NCBI RefSeq assembly: GCF_042660705.1
Contig: NZ_JBHSUQ010000001.1
From: Undibacterium_A arcticum
GTDB taxonomy: Bacteria > Pseudomonadota > Gammaproteobacteria > Burkholderiales > Burkholderiaceae_D
Direction: 5' to 3' (one strand)
Length of the DNA: 64,000 bases
The first letter of the stretch is position 1. Every line of letters starts with the position of its first letter. A model generated the notes under the pieces. It saw only the letters and a program-made list of their open reading frames with translations, made no database searches and was not told the origin of the DNA. This document shows positions 27,519-36,252 of the stretch, in pieces. The position numbers were made by a program, and so were the translations under genes.

Positions 27519-28538
27519 ATGCAATTGCGGGTCGATGCCCTTGACGGCCATTTGGCGAAGACGCTGGCGTCGCTGTATGTGATCACCAGCGACGAGCATC
27601 TGCTGGCGCTGGAAGCGGCCGACAAGATCCGCAAGACGGCGCGCGCGCAAGGATTTTCCGAGCGCGAAGTGCTGAGCGTGGAGCGCAGCTTTAAATGGGG
27701 CGAATTGCTGGCCGCCAACCAGTCGCAATCGCTGTTCGGCGACAAGAAGCTGATCGAAGTGCGGATTCCGGGCGGCAAACCCGGCAAGGAAGGCGGCCAG
27801 GCTTTGCAGCAGTATGGGGCCAGTCTGAGCCCCGACAATGTCACGATCATCACGCTGCCGAAGCTGGACTGGGCCACCCAAAAGGCAGCCTGGGTTGCCA
27901 GCCTGCAACAGACGGCGGTGTACATCGATATCCCGCTGGTCGAGCGCGCACAATTGCCGAACTGGATCGGCACCCGACTGGCGGCGCAGCGCCAAAGCGC
28001 GGACCGCCCAAGCATCGACTTCATCGTCGAACGGGTCGAGGGCAATCTGCTGGCCGCCCATCAGGAAATCCAGAAGCTCGGCCTGCTGCACCCGGAAGGC
28101 AAGCTGAGTTTCGAGCAGATCCACGACGCGGTGCTGAACGTCGCGCGCTATGACGTATTCAAGCTGAGCGAGGCCATGCTGGGCGGCGATGTGGCGCGCC
28201 TGGTGCGCATGCTCGAAGGCCTGAAAGGCGAGGGCGAGGCGTTGCCGCTGGTGTTATGGGCGGTCGCCGAGGAGATCCGCACACTGTTAAAATTAAAATC
28301 CGGTGTGGCGCAAGGCCGGCCGCTGGGCGTGCTGCTGAAGGAATACCGGATCTGGGGCCCGCGCGAACGGTTGATGGAGCCAGCGCTGCGACGTCTGACA
28401 TTACCGGTGTTGGAAAGCGCGCTGCAGCGGGCGGCGCAGATCGACAAGATGGTCAAGGGGCTGCGGGCGAAAGCCTACGCCGGTGATAGCTGGGATGCGT
28501 TGTTGCAGCTGGGGCTGACGGTGGCACGCGGGCCCTGA
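27519..28538 (+). CDS. holA: DNA polymerase III, delta subunit
   Basis: A 339-residue clamp-loader subunit that opens the beta clamp. It begins MQLRVDALDGHLAKTLASLY; the AAA-like domain includes ALEAADKIRKTARAQGF and SLFGDKKLIEVRIP, and the C-terminal collar domain LPLVLWAVAEEIRTLLKLK. It lies nine bases after lptE, so the two are probably cotranscribed with leuS. Confidence 0.95.
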   Translation: MQLRVDALDGHLAKTLASLYVITSDEHLLALEAADKIRKTARAQGFSEREVLSVERSFKWGELLAANQSQSLFGDKKLIEVRIPGGKPGKEGGQALQQYGASLSPDNVTIITLPKLDWATQKAAWVASLQQTAVYIDIPLVERAQLPNWIGTRLAAQRQSADRPSIDFIVERVEGNLLAAHQEIQKLGLLHPEGKLSFEQIHDAVLNVARYDVFKLSEAMLGGDVARLVRMLEGLKGEGEALPLVLWAVAEEIRTLLKLKSGVAQGRPLGVLLKEYRIWGPRERLMEPALRRLTLPVLESALQRAAQIDKMVKGLRAKAYAGDSWDALLQLGLTVARGP

Positions 28539-28598
28539 ACCGAGAAATTGCTATTGTTAATTCAAATTAATTGGGGCTTGCGCAAGATGCGTAATTTC

Positions 28599-28660
28599 GT
28601 AGGATGGGTGAAACCCATCATTGGGCCCCAAAAGAGAAAGATGGGTTGCACCCATCCTAC
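28599..28660. repeat. REP-like hairpin with GTAG foot, second copy
   Basis: Arms GTAGGATGGGTGAAACCCAT and ATGGGTTGCACCCATCCTAC (one mismatch at the tip) fold on a loop of about 22 bases. Same family as 24085-24145. It is followed by a CGTTCC...GGGATGAC-type repeat word at about 28712-28735. Confidence 0.8.
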
Positions 28661-28770
28661 TTTCTCGCGGCTGAATCGGTATTCCGGCAGCGCGGACTCA
28701 CGTTCTGCGTCGTTCCAGCGTTCTCTGGGATGACGACCCGATTTATCGACGTACCCGACAATCAATAATT

Positions 28771-30036
28771 ATGGACATCAAACTCTACATCACTCAAGTC
28801 GGCCAGCGCGCCCGCAAAGCGTCGCGCGCGATGGCCAAGGCCAATACCGGCGTCAAGAATCAGGCGCTGGCACTGATTGCCGCCGCGATCCGGCGCGATG
28901 CCGCGCTGCTGCGTGCCGCCAATGAACAGGATCTGGCGGCGGCCCGCGCCAACGGACTGACCGACGCGATGCTCGACCGCCTGACGCTGTCCGACCAGGC
29001 GATCGCCACCATGATCGAAGGGCTGGAACAGATCATCGCCCTGCCCGATCCGATCGGCGAAATTTCGAACATGAAATACCGCCCGACCGGTATCCAGGTC
29101 GGGCAGATGCGCGTGCCGCTGGGCGTGATCGGCATCATTTACGAGGCGCGCCCGAACGTCACAGTGGACGCCGCCGGCCTGTGCATCAAGAGCGGCAACG
29201 CGACGATCCTGCGCGGCGGCTCGGAAGCGATCCATTGCAATCAGGCCTTGGCAAAGCTGGTGCAGGAAGGCCTGCTGGGTGCCGGCCTGCCGGCTGACGC
29301 GGTGCAGGTGATCGAGACCACCGATCGCGCCGCGGTCGGCGAGCTGATCACGCTGCCGCAATACGTCGATGTGATCGTGCCACGCGGCGGCAAGGGCCTG
29401 ATCGAGCGCCTGATGCGTGAATCGAAGGTGCCGATGATCAAGCATCTGGACGGCATCTGCCATGTGTATATCGACGACAAGGCCGACCAGAAAAAGGCGC
29501 TCGACATCGCGTTCAATGCCAAATGCCATCGCTATGGCACCTGCAACACCATGGAAACGCTGCTGGTGGCGCGCAACATTGCGCCACTGCTGCTGCCTGA
29601 ACTGGCAAAACTGTACGCCGCCAAAGACGTGGAATTACGTGCCGATGGCGAGGCGCGTGGCATTCTGTCCGGCTATCCGCATTTATCGGCCGCGAGCGAG
29701 GAAGACTGGCGCACCGAATACCTGGCGCCGATTCTGGCCATCAGGGTCGTGGCCGATGTGGACGCAGCGATCGAGCACATCAACCATTATTCGTCGCAAC
29801 ACACCGACGCCATCGTGACCGAAGATTACAGCCGCGCGATGCGCTTTCTGCGTGAAGTCGATTCGGCGTCGGTGATGGTGAATGCATCGACCCGCTTCGC
29901 CGACGGCTTCGAATATGGGCTTGGCGCCGAGATTGGCATTTCGAATGATAAGCTGCACGCGCGTGGACCGGTCGGACTGGATGGCCTGACCTCGTTGAAG
30001 TATGTCGTGCTGGGGCATGGCGAAGTACGTGTGTAG
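28771..30036 (+). CDS. proA: Gamma-glutamyl phosphate reductase
   Basis: A 421-residue NADPH-dependent enzyme of proline synthesis (glutamyl phosphate to glutamate semialdehyde). The aldehyde-dehydrogenase fold is clear: GVIGIIYEARPNVTVDAAGL, KSGNATILRGGSEA, the catalytic-cysteine region HRYGTCNTMETLLV, and the C-terminal GLGAEIGISNDKLHARGPVG. Full length. Confidence 0.98.
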   Translation: MDIKLYITQVGQRARKASRAMAKANTGVKNQALALIAAAIRRDAALLRAANEQDLAAARANGLTDAMLDRLTLSDQAIATMIEGLEQIIALPDPIGEISNMKYRPTGIQVGQMRVPLGVIGIIYEARPNVTVDAAGLCIKSGNATILRGGSEAIHCNQALAKLVQEGLLGAGLPADAVQVIETTDRAAVGELITLPQYVDVIVPRGGKGLIERLMRESKVPMIKHLDGICHVYIDDKADQKKALDIAFNAKCHRYGTCNTMETLLVARNIAPLLLPELAKLYAAKDVELRADGEARGILSGYPHLSAASEEDWRTEYLAPILAIRVVADVDAAIEHINHYSSQHTDAIVTEDYSRAMRFLREVDSASVMVNASTRFADGFEYGLGAEIGISNDKLHARGPVGLDGLTSLKYVVLGHGEVRV

Positions 30037-30106
30037 ACGCCGCTGATGCGTGTTTAGCGGCGCGGAAAAAGCAAGAAAAACCAGCAAAAAGCTCACAAGG
30101 AATTAC

Positions 30107-30529
30107 ATGCTCTGGATCAAATCCCTGCACATCGTCTTCATCATCTCCTGGTTCGCCGGCCTGTTCTACCTGCCGCGCATCCTGGTGAACCTGGCGATGG
30201 AAACCGAAACTGTCGCGACCGAACGACTGCTGACGATGGCGCGCAAGCTGTACCGCTTCATGTCGTTGCTGATGATTCCGACACTCGTATTCGGCCTGTG
30301 GCTGTGGCTCGGTTACGGCATCGGCAAAGGGCCGGGCAATGCATGGCTGCATGTCAAACTTCTGTTGGTGCTACTGCTGATCGGATATCACCACGCCTGC
30401 GGTGCGCTGTTGAAAAAATTCGAAAATGCGCGCAATACCCGCAGTCATACCTGGTTTCGCTGGTTCAACGAAGTGCCGGTCGTGCTGCTGCTGGCGATCG
30501 TGATTCTGGTGATCGTCAAACCGTTCTGA
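30107..30529 (+). CDS. hemJ: Protoporphyrinogen oxidase HemJ
   Basis: A 140-residue membrane protein with four hydrophobic helices. The conserved first-helix histidine is in MLWIKSLHIVFIISWFAG, followed by LPRILVNL, RKLYRFM, and LHVKLLLVLLLIGYHH with the second conserved His/Lys set. HemJ oxidises protoporphyrinogen IX in bacteria lacking HemG/HemY, supplying hemH. It precedes a DsbA-fold gene by 18 bases. Confidence 0.9.
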   Translation: MLWIKSLHIVFIISWFAGLFYLPRILVNLAMETETVATERLLTMARKLYRFMSLLMIPTLVFGLWLWLGYGIGKGPGNAWLHVKLLLVLLLIGYHHACGALLKKFENARNTRSHTWFRWFNEVPVVLLLAIVILVIVKPF

Positions 30530-30547
30530 AACTGGACTGGACCCGCC

Positions 30548-31150
30548 ATGAACAAGCTTTGTGAATATTATTTCGCGCCGCAATCACCGTGGGCCTACCT
30601 CGGCCACGCGCGACTGGTCGCGATGGCGAAAACGCATGCTGTGCAGGTCGAGCCGAAACCCTGCGACCTCGGCAAGATATTTTCAGCGTCCGGCGGTTTG
30701 CCGCTGGCGCAACGCGCGCCGCAACGGCAGGCGCACCGACTGCAGGAATTGCAGCGCTGGAGCGAGTATCTCCAGTTGCCGCTGAACCTGCAGCCGCAAT
30801 TCTTTCCGGTGTCCGGCGACGCCGCCGCCCGCCTGATCGTTGCGATACGGCTGGCGCACGGTGGCGAGATGGCGCTGACCATCAGTGGCGCCATCATGCG
30901 CGCGGTCTGGGTCGAGCAAAAAAATATTGCCGACGCCGATACGCTGGCCGGGATTGCCTTTGACTGCGAACTGGACGGCAAGATGCTGCTGAAATCTTCG
31001 GAGACCGCCAGCGTGCAGGCAGAATACGAGCGCTACACCGACGATGCACTGACCGCCAATGTGTTCGGCTCGCCTTGGTATGTGGTCGATGGCCAAGGAT
31101 TCTGGGGCCAGGACCGGCTCGATTTCGTCGAACGGGCGTTTGCCAAATAG
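30548..31150 (+). CDS. DsbA-fold / 2-hydroxychromene-2-carboxylate isomerase-like protein
   Basis: A 200-residue kappa-class GST-like protein (DsbA family, NahD type). It starts CEYYFAPQSPWAYLGHARL; the S-P-W-AYLG block binds glutathione, and there is no CxxC redox motif. The end NVFGSPWYVVDGQGFWGQDRL is the other family signature. Relatives isomerise naphthalene intermediates or have unknown substrates. No aromatic degradation genes are near, so no substrate is assigned. Probably cotranscribed with hemJ. Confidence 0.85.
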   Translation: MNKLCEYYFAPQSPWAYLGHARLVAMAKTHAVQVEPKPCDLGKIFSASGGLPLAQRAPQRQAHRLQELQRWSEYLQLPLNLQPQFFPVSGDAAARLIVAIRLAHGGEMALTISGAIMRAVWVEQKNIADADTLAGIAFDCELDGKMLLKSSETASVQAEYERYTDDALTANVFGSPWYVVDGQGFWGQDRLDFVERAFAK

Positions 31151-31246
31151 CAGAGTGCCCCGAGCGGCCCGCTGAAACTACGATCCACCATCTTGGGGAG
31201 TATTGGCAATAGGAGCCATGGCCGCGATTTTATTGGCCCTCTTAAA

Positions 31247-31267
31247 ATACACGCCGCAGTATATTAT
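31247..31267 (+). promoter_or_regulatory. ATAC-N8-GTAT promoter motif upstream of the rlmL-like gene
   Basis: ATACACGCCGCAGTAT at 31247-31262 runs into ATTAT, giving TATATT or TATTAT as -10 candidates, about 115 bases before the methyltransferase ATG. It is the least symmetric of the four copies (ATACAC versus CAGTAT). Confidence 0.4.
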
Positions 31268-31379
31268 TTACAGAAATTCTCGTTCCAAAAGACCGCATAC
31301 CATGTTGTGGTCTGGACCGAGCAAGACAAGCAGACGCAACATCACGCAATACGATTTACTACGGATAAAAGGTTCCCCC

Positions 31380-32648
31380 ATGTCTCAAGCCAATTCTCAA
31401 GCACATTCTCCCGCCAACATTTCACATTCCTATTTTTGTCCCTGCCCGCGCGGGCTGGAAGCGGCGCTGGCCGAAGAGATCGGCGAAATCGCGCTGCACA
31501 GCAAGACGCTGAAAGTCCACAACCAGGTGCCGGGTGGCGTGCATTGCTCGGGCCAGTTGACCGATGCCTACCTGCTCAACCTGCATTCGCGCATCGCCTC
31601 GCGCGTGCTGATGCGCATGGCGCATGCCGGCTATCTCAACGAGAACGACATCTACGACCTGACCCTGGCGCAGCCATGGGAAGACTGGTTCGGCGTCGAC
31701 CACACGATCCGGGTCGATGTCACGGCCGTCAAATCGCCGGTCAAAAGCCTGGAATTCATCACGCTGAAAATCAAGGATGCGATCTGCGACCGCTTCCGCG
31801 ATCAGTTCGGCAAGCGGCCCTCAGTCGACACCGGCGCACCCGACATGCGCATCGTCGGCTTTCTCGATGCACGCAACTTCACACTCTATCTCGATACCTC
31901 CGGCGAGGCGCTGTTCAAGCGCGGCTGGCGCGACGAGACCGGTGACGCGCCGCTGCGCGAGAATCTGGCAGCGGGACTGCTGCGCGTATCGGGCTGGAAG
32001 CCGGGCATGACGCTGTTCGATCCGATGTGCGGCTCCGGAACCATTCTCGCGGAAGCGGCGCAGATGCTGGCCGGCATCCCGGCCGGTGCGCGCCGCCGTT
32101 TCGCCTTCGAAAAATTCCACGACTTTGACAGCGCGCAATGGCTGGCCATTAAAACCGGTTTCAAGCCGAATCCGCTGCCGACCACGCCCACCATTTTCGG
32201 CAGTGACATTTCGGGCGACATGATCGCGATCGCGCGCGACAACTTGCGCAACGCCGGCATCATGTTCGAGCTGCCGCTGAAACAGATCGAGGCGCAGGAA
32301 GTCAAGCCGCCGCGCGAAGCGATCGACCTTCCCGAAGGCGCACCGGCCGGCATCATGCTGACCAACCCGCCCTACGGTGAGCGGATCGGCGTGCGCGGCG
32401 ATAGTACCGTCCCGGCCGACGACATGGCCGCCGCATTCTACAGCGCCTTCAGCACCACGCTCAAGCAGCGCTTCGCCGGCTGGCAGGTATTCCTGTTTAC
32501 CGCCGATCTCGGTCTGCCGAAACTGCTGCGTCTGAAAGAAGCGCGCAAGACGCCGTTCTTCAACGGCGCGCTGGAGTGCCGGCTGTTCCGCTTCGACATG
32601 GTGGCCGGCTTCAACCGGCGCGAAGAAGCCAAGCCGAAACCGGTATAG
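31380..32648 (+). CDS. rlmL: THUMP-domain 23S rRNA guanine-N2 methyltransferase (RlmL-N-like)
   Basis: A 422-residue SAM-dependent RNA methyltransferase. The N-terminal half is a ferredoxin-like/THUMP RNA-binding region (YFCPCPRGLEAALAEEIGEI; LEFITLKIKDAICDRFRDQF). The C-terminal Rossmann domain has FDPMCGSGTILAEAA for SAM and the catalytic TNPPYGERIG. This corresponds to the N-terminal half of E. coli RlmKL, which makes m2G2445 in 23S rRNA; the RlmK half is absent. I chose the ATG at 31380 over the earlier in-frame start at 31203. Confidence 0.88.
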   Translation: MSQANSQAHSPANISHSYFCPCPRGLEAALAEEIGEIALHSKTLKVHNQVPGGVHCSGQLTDAYLLNLHSRIASRVLMRMAHAGYLNENDIYDLTLAQPWEDWFGVDHTIRVDVTAVKSPVKSLEFITLKIKDAICDRFRDQFGKRPSVDTGAPDMRIVGFLDARNFTLYLDTSGEALFKRGWRDETGDAPLRENLAAGLLRVSGWKPGMTLFDPMCGSGTILAEAAQMLAGIPAGARRRFAFEKFHDFDSAQWLAIKTGFKPNPLPTTPTIFGSDISGDMIAIARDNLRNAGIMFELPLKQIEAQEVKPPREAIDLPEGAPAGIMLTNPPYGERIGVRGDSTVPADDMAAAFYSAFSTTLKQRFAGWQVFLFTADLGLPKLLRLKEARKTPFFNGALECRLFRFDMVAGFNRREEAKPKPV

Positions 32649-32713
32649 ACCGCAGCCTTCGGTCGCCATCCCGACCGGCCATCTGAGCCATTCGCACACA
32701 CCATCCTGACAAG

Positions 32714-32776
32714 CCTCCTGACATAACGCTGTCAGGAGGGCCGGCGCATGATGCGTGCATGCCATCCGGCATGCAC
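32714..32776. other. Two adjacent perfect hairpins between rlmL-like and VOC genes
   Basis: CCTCCTGACA-TAACGC-TGTCAGGAGG (32714-32739, 10-bp stem) and GTGCATGCC-ATCC-GGCATGCAC (32755-32776, 9-bp stem). The first may terminate rlmL, though it lacks a T run. The second ends 25 bases before the VOC gene's ATG and could be an operator or leader structure. Confidence 0.5.
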
Positions 32777-32800
32777 AACGCCTACCGTCAGGAGACCATC

Positions 32801-33169
32801 ATGCACACAAGAATCAACTGGTTCGAAATCCCGTCTGCCGACTTCCAACGCGCCACCACATTTTACGAAACCCTGTTCGCAACCGAGCTCAAAGTGGAAG
32901 ATACCGGCCCGGTCAAGATGGCCATTTTTCACGATGCCACCGGCGATGGTTGCGGCTGCGTCGCGCAGTTCGAGCATTACCGGCCGAGCGCCAACGGCCC
33001 CGTGATCTACCTCGATGCCGGCCCATCGATCGACCGGGTACTGGCCCGCATCGAGCCGGCCGGCGGCAGCATCCAGATGGGCAAAACCGAATTGCCGCGC
33101 GAACTCGGTTACATCGCCCACTTCATCGATACCGAAGGCAACCGGCTGGCCCTGCACGCGATGGCCTAA
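32801..33169 (+). CDS. VOC-family (glyoxalase/bleomycin-resistance fold) protein
   Basis: A 122-residue single-domain VOC protein. The start RINWFEIPSADFQRATTFYETLF and the end GYIAHFIDTEGNRLALHAM carry the family's metal-ligand positions (E, H and E). The ATG has AGGAG 8 bases upstream. Such proteins act as small metal-dependent lyases or binding proteins; the substrate is unknown. It begins a small same-strand cluster with a GFA protein, a WYL regulator and an exporter. A second VOC gene is at 45942. Confidence 0.85.
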   Translation: MHTRINWFEIPSADFQRATTFYETLFATELKVEDTGPVKMAIFHDATGDGCGCVAQFEHYRPSANGPVIYLDAGPSIDRVLARIEPAGGSIQMGKTELPRELGYIAHFIDTEGNRLALHAMA

Positions 33170-33261
33170 ATCATCGAGGGCAAATGGACTGGACGGCGAC
33201 CGGTCCATTTGCCAGAATGGCAGGTCGAATGCGGCACAATCACCAATACCACGGAGCGCAC

Positions 33262-33642
33262 ATGATTTACCAAGGCGGATGCCATTGCGGGAAAATTGCG
33301 TTTGAAGTCGAAGGTGAGTTGACCCAGGCGATCGAATGCAATTGTTCACATTGCAGCAAAAAAGGTTATCTGCTGTGGTTCCTGGCGCGCGCGCAGTTGC
33401 GGCTGTCCAGCCCCGCAGACGCGCTGGCGACCTATACCTTCAACAAGCACGCAATCAAGCATCACTATTGCCCGGACTGTGGCTGCGCGCCGTTCGGCGT
33501 CGGCGCTAGCCCTGCCGGCGCTGCCACGGCCGCGGTCAACGTGCGTTGCCTGGAAGGTGTCACGCCATCGACATTGACGATCGTGCCGGTGGATGGACGC
33601 TTTATTAAAACAACGGCTGCGCCTCAACGGCTCTTTTCGTAA
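33262..33642 (+). CDS. GFA-family (glutathione-dependent formaldehyde-activating enzyme-like) protein
   Basis: A 126-residue zinc protein of the GFA/CENP-V fold. The metal-binding cysteines appear as GGCHCGKIAFEV, CNCSHCSKKG and CPDCGCAPFG. The founding member was assigned to S-hydroxymethylglutathione formation, but many relatives have other or unknown roles. It sits 12 bases upstream of the WYL regulator, so the two are probably coexpressed. Confidence 0.88.
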   Translation: MIYQGGCHCGKIAFEVEGELTQAIECNCSHCSKKGYLLWFLARAQLRLSSPADALATYTFNKHAIKHHYCPDCGCAPFGVGASPAGAATAAVNVRCLEGVTPSTLTIVPVDGRFIKTTAAPQRLFS

Positions 33643-33654
33643 GCCAACGAACCG

Positions 33655-34332
33655 ATGCGCCGCGCCGACCGCCTGTTCCAGATCGCGCAGTATCTGCGTG
33701 GCCGCCGACTGACCACGGCCAGGCAGCTGGCCGACTGGTTAAGCGTATCCGAGCGCACCATTTACCGCGACGTGCGCGACCTTTCCTTGTCCGGCGTGCC
33801 GGTCGAAGGCGAGGCCGGTGTCGGCTACCGGATCAAGGCCGGCTTCGATCTGCAACCGTTAATGTTCTCGCCCGACGAGATTGACGCGCTGGTCATTGGC
33901 ATGCGCATGGTGCAGGCCTGGGCCGGCCCGCAATTGGCGGCGTCAGGTGCGGCCGCGCTGGCCAAGATCACGCTGGCCCTGCCGCAAGACAAACGCGATT
34001 TTGTCGAGGCTACCCCGCTGTTTGCGCCGAGCTTTCATATCGAACCGTTGCATGGCGAACGGCTGGAAGCGATCCGTCAGGCGATTGCGCAGCGGCGCAA
34101 GCTACAGCTCGACTATACCGATGCGCAGAACCGCGATACGCAGCGCACCATCTGGCCGCTGGCCCTGTATTTCTGGGGCGGCGGCTGGTCGATCGCGGCA
34201 TGGTGCGAGACGCGCTCCGATTTTCGTTCGTTCCGGCTCGACCGACTGCGCGCGATGGGCCATGGCGCTCCCTATCCCGACCACAGTGGGCGACGTCTGC
34301 CGGACTTCGTCCGCGCCGTCAAAGAGTCGTGA
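33655..34332 (+). CDS. YafY-type HTH/WYL-domain transcriptional regulator
   Basis: A 225-residue regulator. The N-terminal DeoR-like winged helix is RADRLFQIAQYLRGRRLTTA with LSVSERTIYRDVRDLSLSG. The C-terminal WYL domain includes RKLQLDYTDAQNRDTQRTIW and ends with FRSFRLDRL. WYL domains bind small ligands or nucleic acids. The GFA gene is directly upstream, so that or the adjacent exporter are likely targets. Confidence 0.88.
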   Translation: MRRADRLFQIAQYLRGRRLTTARQLADWLSVSERTIYRDVRDLSLSGVPVEGEAGVGYRIKAGFDLQPLMFSPDEIDALVIGMRMVQAWAGPQLAASGAAALAKITLALPQDKRDFVEATPLFAPSFHIEPLHGERLEAIRQAIAQRRKLQLDYTDAQNRDTQRTIWPLALYFWGGGWSIAAWCETRSDFRSFRLDRLRAMGHGAPYPDHSGRRLPDFVRAVKES

Positions 34333-34460
34333 ATCTCGTTGATACGCGTTGATTCGGGTGGCCCCCGACGATGGCATCGGCGCGATTGCGCTATCCTTGA
34401 TCCTTTGCGAGCGGTAAGAATTGCCTGCAGCATCCTCCTTCATATTCAACCGAAAAATCA

Positions 34461-35756
34461 TTGAAAGTACCCGCCACAGTGTCCTCGAACTCAGATAAAC
34501 AGCTGTCGACCGGACCAAGTACCGCGATCCTGCTCAGCAATAGCGCCCTGGCGCTGATGCTGGCCGGCTTGGCCATGCTTGGCCCGTTTTCGGTCGACAC
34601 CTACCTGCCGGCATTTCCCAATATTCAGGCGTCGCTGCATACCGATGCGCTGCAGGTGCAGCAAACGCTGACGGCTTACATGCTGTCGTTCGCGGTGATG
34701 ATGCTGTGGCATGGCGCCTTGTCGGATTCGTTCGGACGCCGCAACATCATTCTCGGTTCGCTGGCCGTTTTTGCGCTTGCGACTTTCGGCTGCGCCGCCT
34801 CGCACAGCATCGAATACCTCTGGGTGTTTCGCGTGGTGCAGGGCGTGTCAGCCGGCGCCGGCGCGGTGATCGGGCGCGCCATCATCCGCGACCTGTATGC
34901 GGGCGCGGCAGCGGCCCGGCTGCTGTCGCTGGTGACCATGATTTTTTCGATTGCGCCGGCGATTGCGCCGATCCTGGGCGGCTGGATCGTCAAGCTGCTG
35001 GACTGGCGCGCGATCTTCCTGTTCCTGTTTGGCTACACGGTGATCTTGCTATGGTACTGCTACCGGCATTTGCCGGAGACGCTGCCACCGGTGAAGCGCC
35101 AGCCGTTCAACCCCCGCGTGCTGGCCCAGAGTTACCAGCGCGTGTTTCGTTCGCCGCTGTTTCATCTGAAATCGGGTACCGTCGCCTTCAATTTTGCCGG
35201 GCTTTTCCTGTATGTCGCGGCCGCGCCGACCTTCATCACCAAGCATCTCGGACTGGGCGCCGACCAGTTCGGCTGGCAATTCATTCCGGCCGTGAGCGGG
35301 ATCTTTTGTGGTGCGCTGGCAGCCAACCGGCTGGCCGGCAGGATCAGGATTCCGCAACAGGTGCTGATCGGTTTCATGTTTCTGATCGGTGCGGCCTCAT
35401 GTAATGTGATCTATCACGCTTTCCTGCCGCCAGCACTGCCCTGGTCGGTCATGCCACTGTTCTTTTATACCTTCGGCATGTCGATGGTCGCACCCGGCGC
35501 GACGCTGTTGGTGCTCGACCTGTTTCCGACCATCCGCGGCATCGTCGCGTCCTGCCAGTCGTTCGCAGTGACGCTGCTGGCCGCGCTGGTGTCGGGCCTG
35601 TTCGCGCCCTTTCTGTCGCACTCGGTGCTGTGGCTGGCGGCCGGTCAGCTCGGCTTTGGGCTGTGCGGTCTGGGCTGCTGGCTGGCCGGGCGCTCGTACC
35701 GGAACATGCTAAACAGGCGCAGCGGCAATGCGTGGGAGTCGGTGGAAGAGACCTAG
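34461..35756 (+). CDS. Bcr/CflA-family drug-resistance MFS exporter
   Basis: A 12-helix major facilitator of the Bcr/CflA type (DHA1). Family features: GPFSVDTYLPAFPNIQASLH in the first loop, the motif A equivalent GALSDSFGRRNIILG, and motif C-like VSAGAGAVIGRAIIRDLYAG. It probably expels drugs or sulfonamide-like compounds by proton antiport; the substrate is unknown. The start is uncertain: no ATG lies near the N-terminus, and TTG (34461) or GTG (34479) both lack a good ribosome site. Its stop codon TAG abuts the TA of the fold-back element at 35754. Confidence 0.85.
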   Translation: MKVPATVSSNSDKQLSTGPSTAILLSNSALALMLAGLAMLGPFSVDTYLPAFPNIQASLHTDALQVQQTLTAYMLSFAVMMLWHGALSDSFGRRNIILGSLAVFALATFGCAASHSIEYLWVFRVVQGVSAGAGAVIGRAIIRDLYAGAAAARLLSLVTMIFSIAPAIAPILGGWIVKLLDWRAIFLFLFGYTVILLWYCYRHLPETLPPVKRQPFNPRVLAQSYQRVFRSPLFHLKSGTVAFNFAGLFLYVAAAPTFITKHLGLGADQFGWQFIPAVSGIFCGALAANRLAGRIRIPQQVLIGFMFLIGAASCNVIYHAFLPPALPWSVMPLFFYTFGMSMVAPGATLLVLDLFPTIRGIVASCQSFAVTLLAALVSGLFAPFLSHSVLWLAAGQLGFGLCGLGCWLAGRSYRNMLNRRSGNAWESVEET

Positions 35757-35916
35757 GAGCCTGTCGGACTTACGGAATCGAAGCGAATTAGCTGAACGAG
35801 GACAGATTTTGCCGGGTTTGCAGCGTCAATAGCGAGCTATTGACCAAAAGGCCGGTGAAATATGGACCGTTCAGGTAATTTTGCAGCCGATTCTCCGTAA
35901 GTCCGACAGGCTCCTA
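35754..35916. mobile_element. 163-bp fold-back element (MITE-like) at the MFS stop codon
   Basis: Perfect 23-bp terminal inverted repeats (35754-35776 and 35894-35916, starting TAGGAGCCTGTCGGACTTAC) with subterminal imperfect repeats (ATCG, AATTA/AATTTTA, CTGAACG in both arms). A central GTCAATAGC-GA-GCTATTGAC hairpin completes a near-complete fold-back. TA is found at both ends, suggesting TA target use. No coding capacity, so it would need a transposase from elsewhere. The family of the parent element is not recognised. Confidence 0.7.
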
Positions 35917-36185
35917 CGACTACGTCACCGGAGTTCGTTCATTTGGTACCGGTCAAAACCTTGCGGTCGTCCCAGCCCTTCGACAAGCTCAGGATAAACT
36001 GGCCTGCGGCCACGCTGGGACCCAGTGGCGTCGGTAACACATCGTAAACCTTCATTTCATGCACGACTCTTTATCGATTTGATTGAGAGGTGAGGCCGAT
36101 ATACATGCGGCAGGTACGACGCTGGGTCCCAGCGTTCGCTGGGACGACGACACCAATAATTCCAACGAACTTAACCAGTGGATTG
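35917..36185. other. Intergenic repeats before the IOR terminator
   Basis: No gene seen. It holds dispersed repeat words, such as TCGTCCCAGCCCTTCGACAA and GCTCAGG near 35970, and GCTGGGTCCCAGCGTTCGCT near 36120. These are common in intergenic regions of proteobacteria. Confidence 0.5.
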
Positions 36186-36213
36186 AAAAAGGCGCTCGAT
36201 CGAGCGCCTTTTT
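36186..36213. terminator. Palindromic bidirectional terminator after the IOR gene
   Basis: AAAAAGGCGCTCGA / TCGAGCGCCTTTTT is a perfect 28-bp palindrome, 40 bases past the stop of the minus-strand oxidoreductase gene. Confidence 0.85.
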
Positions 36214-36252
36214 CATGGGGTCGAAGCCACCGCACTACGGCGCCCACACAGC

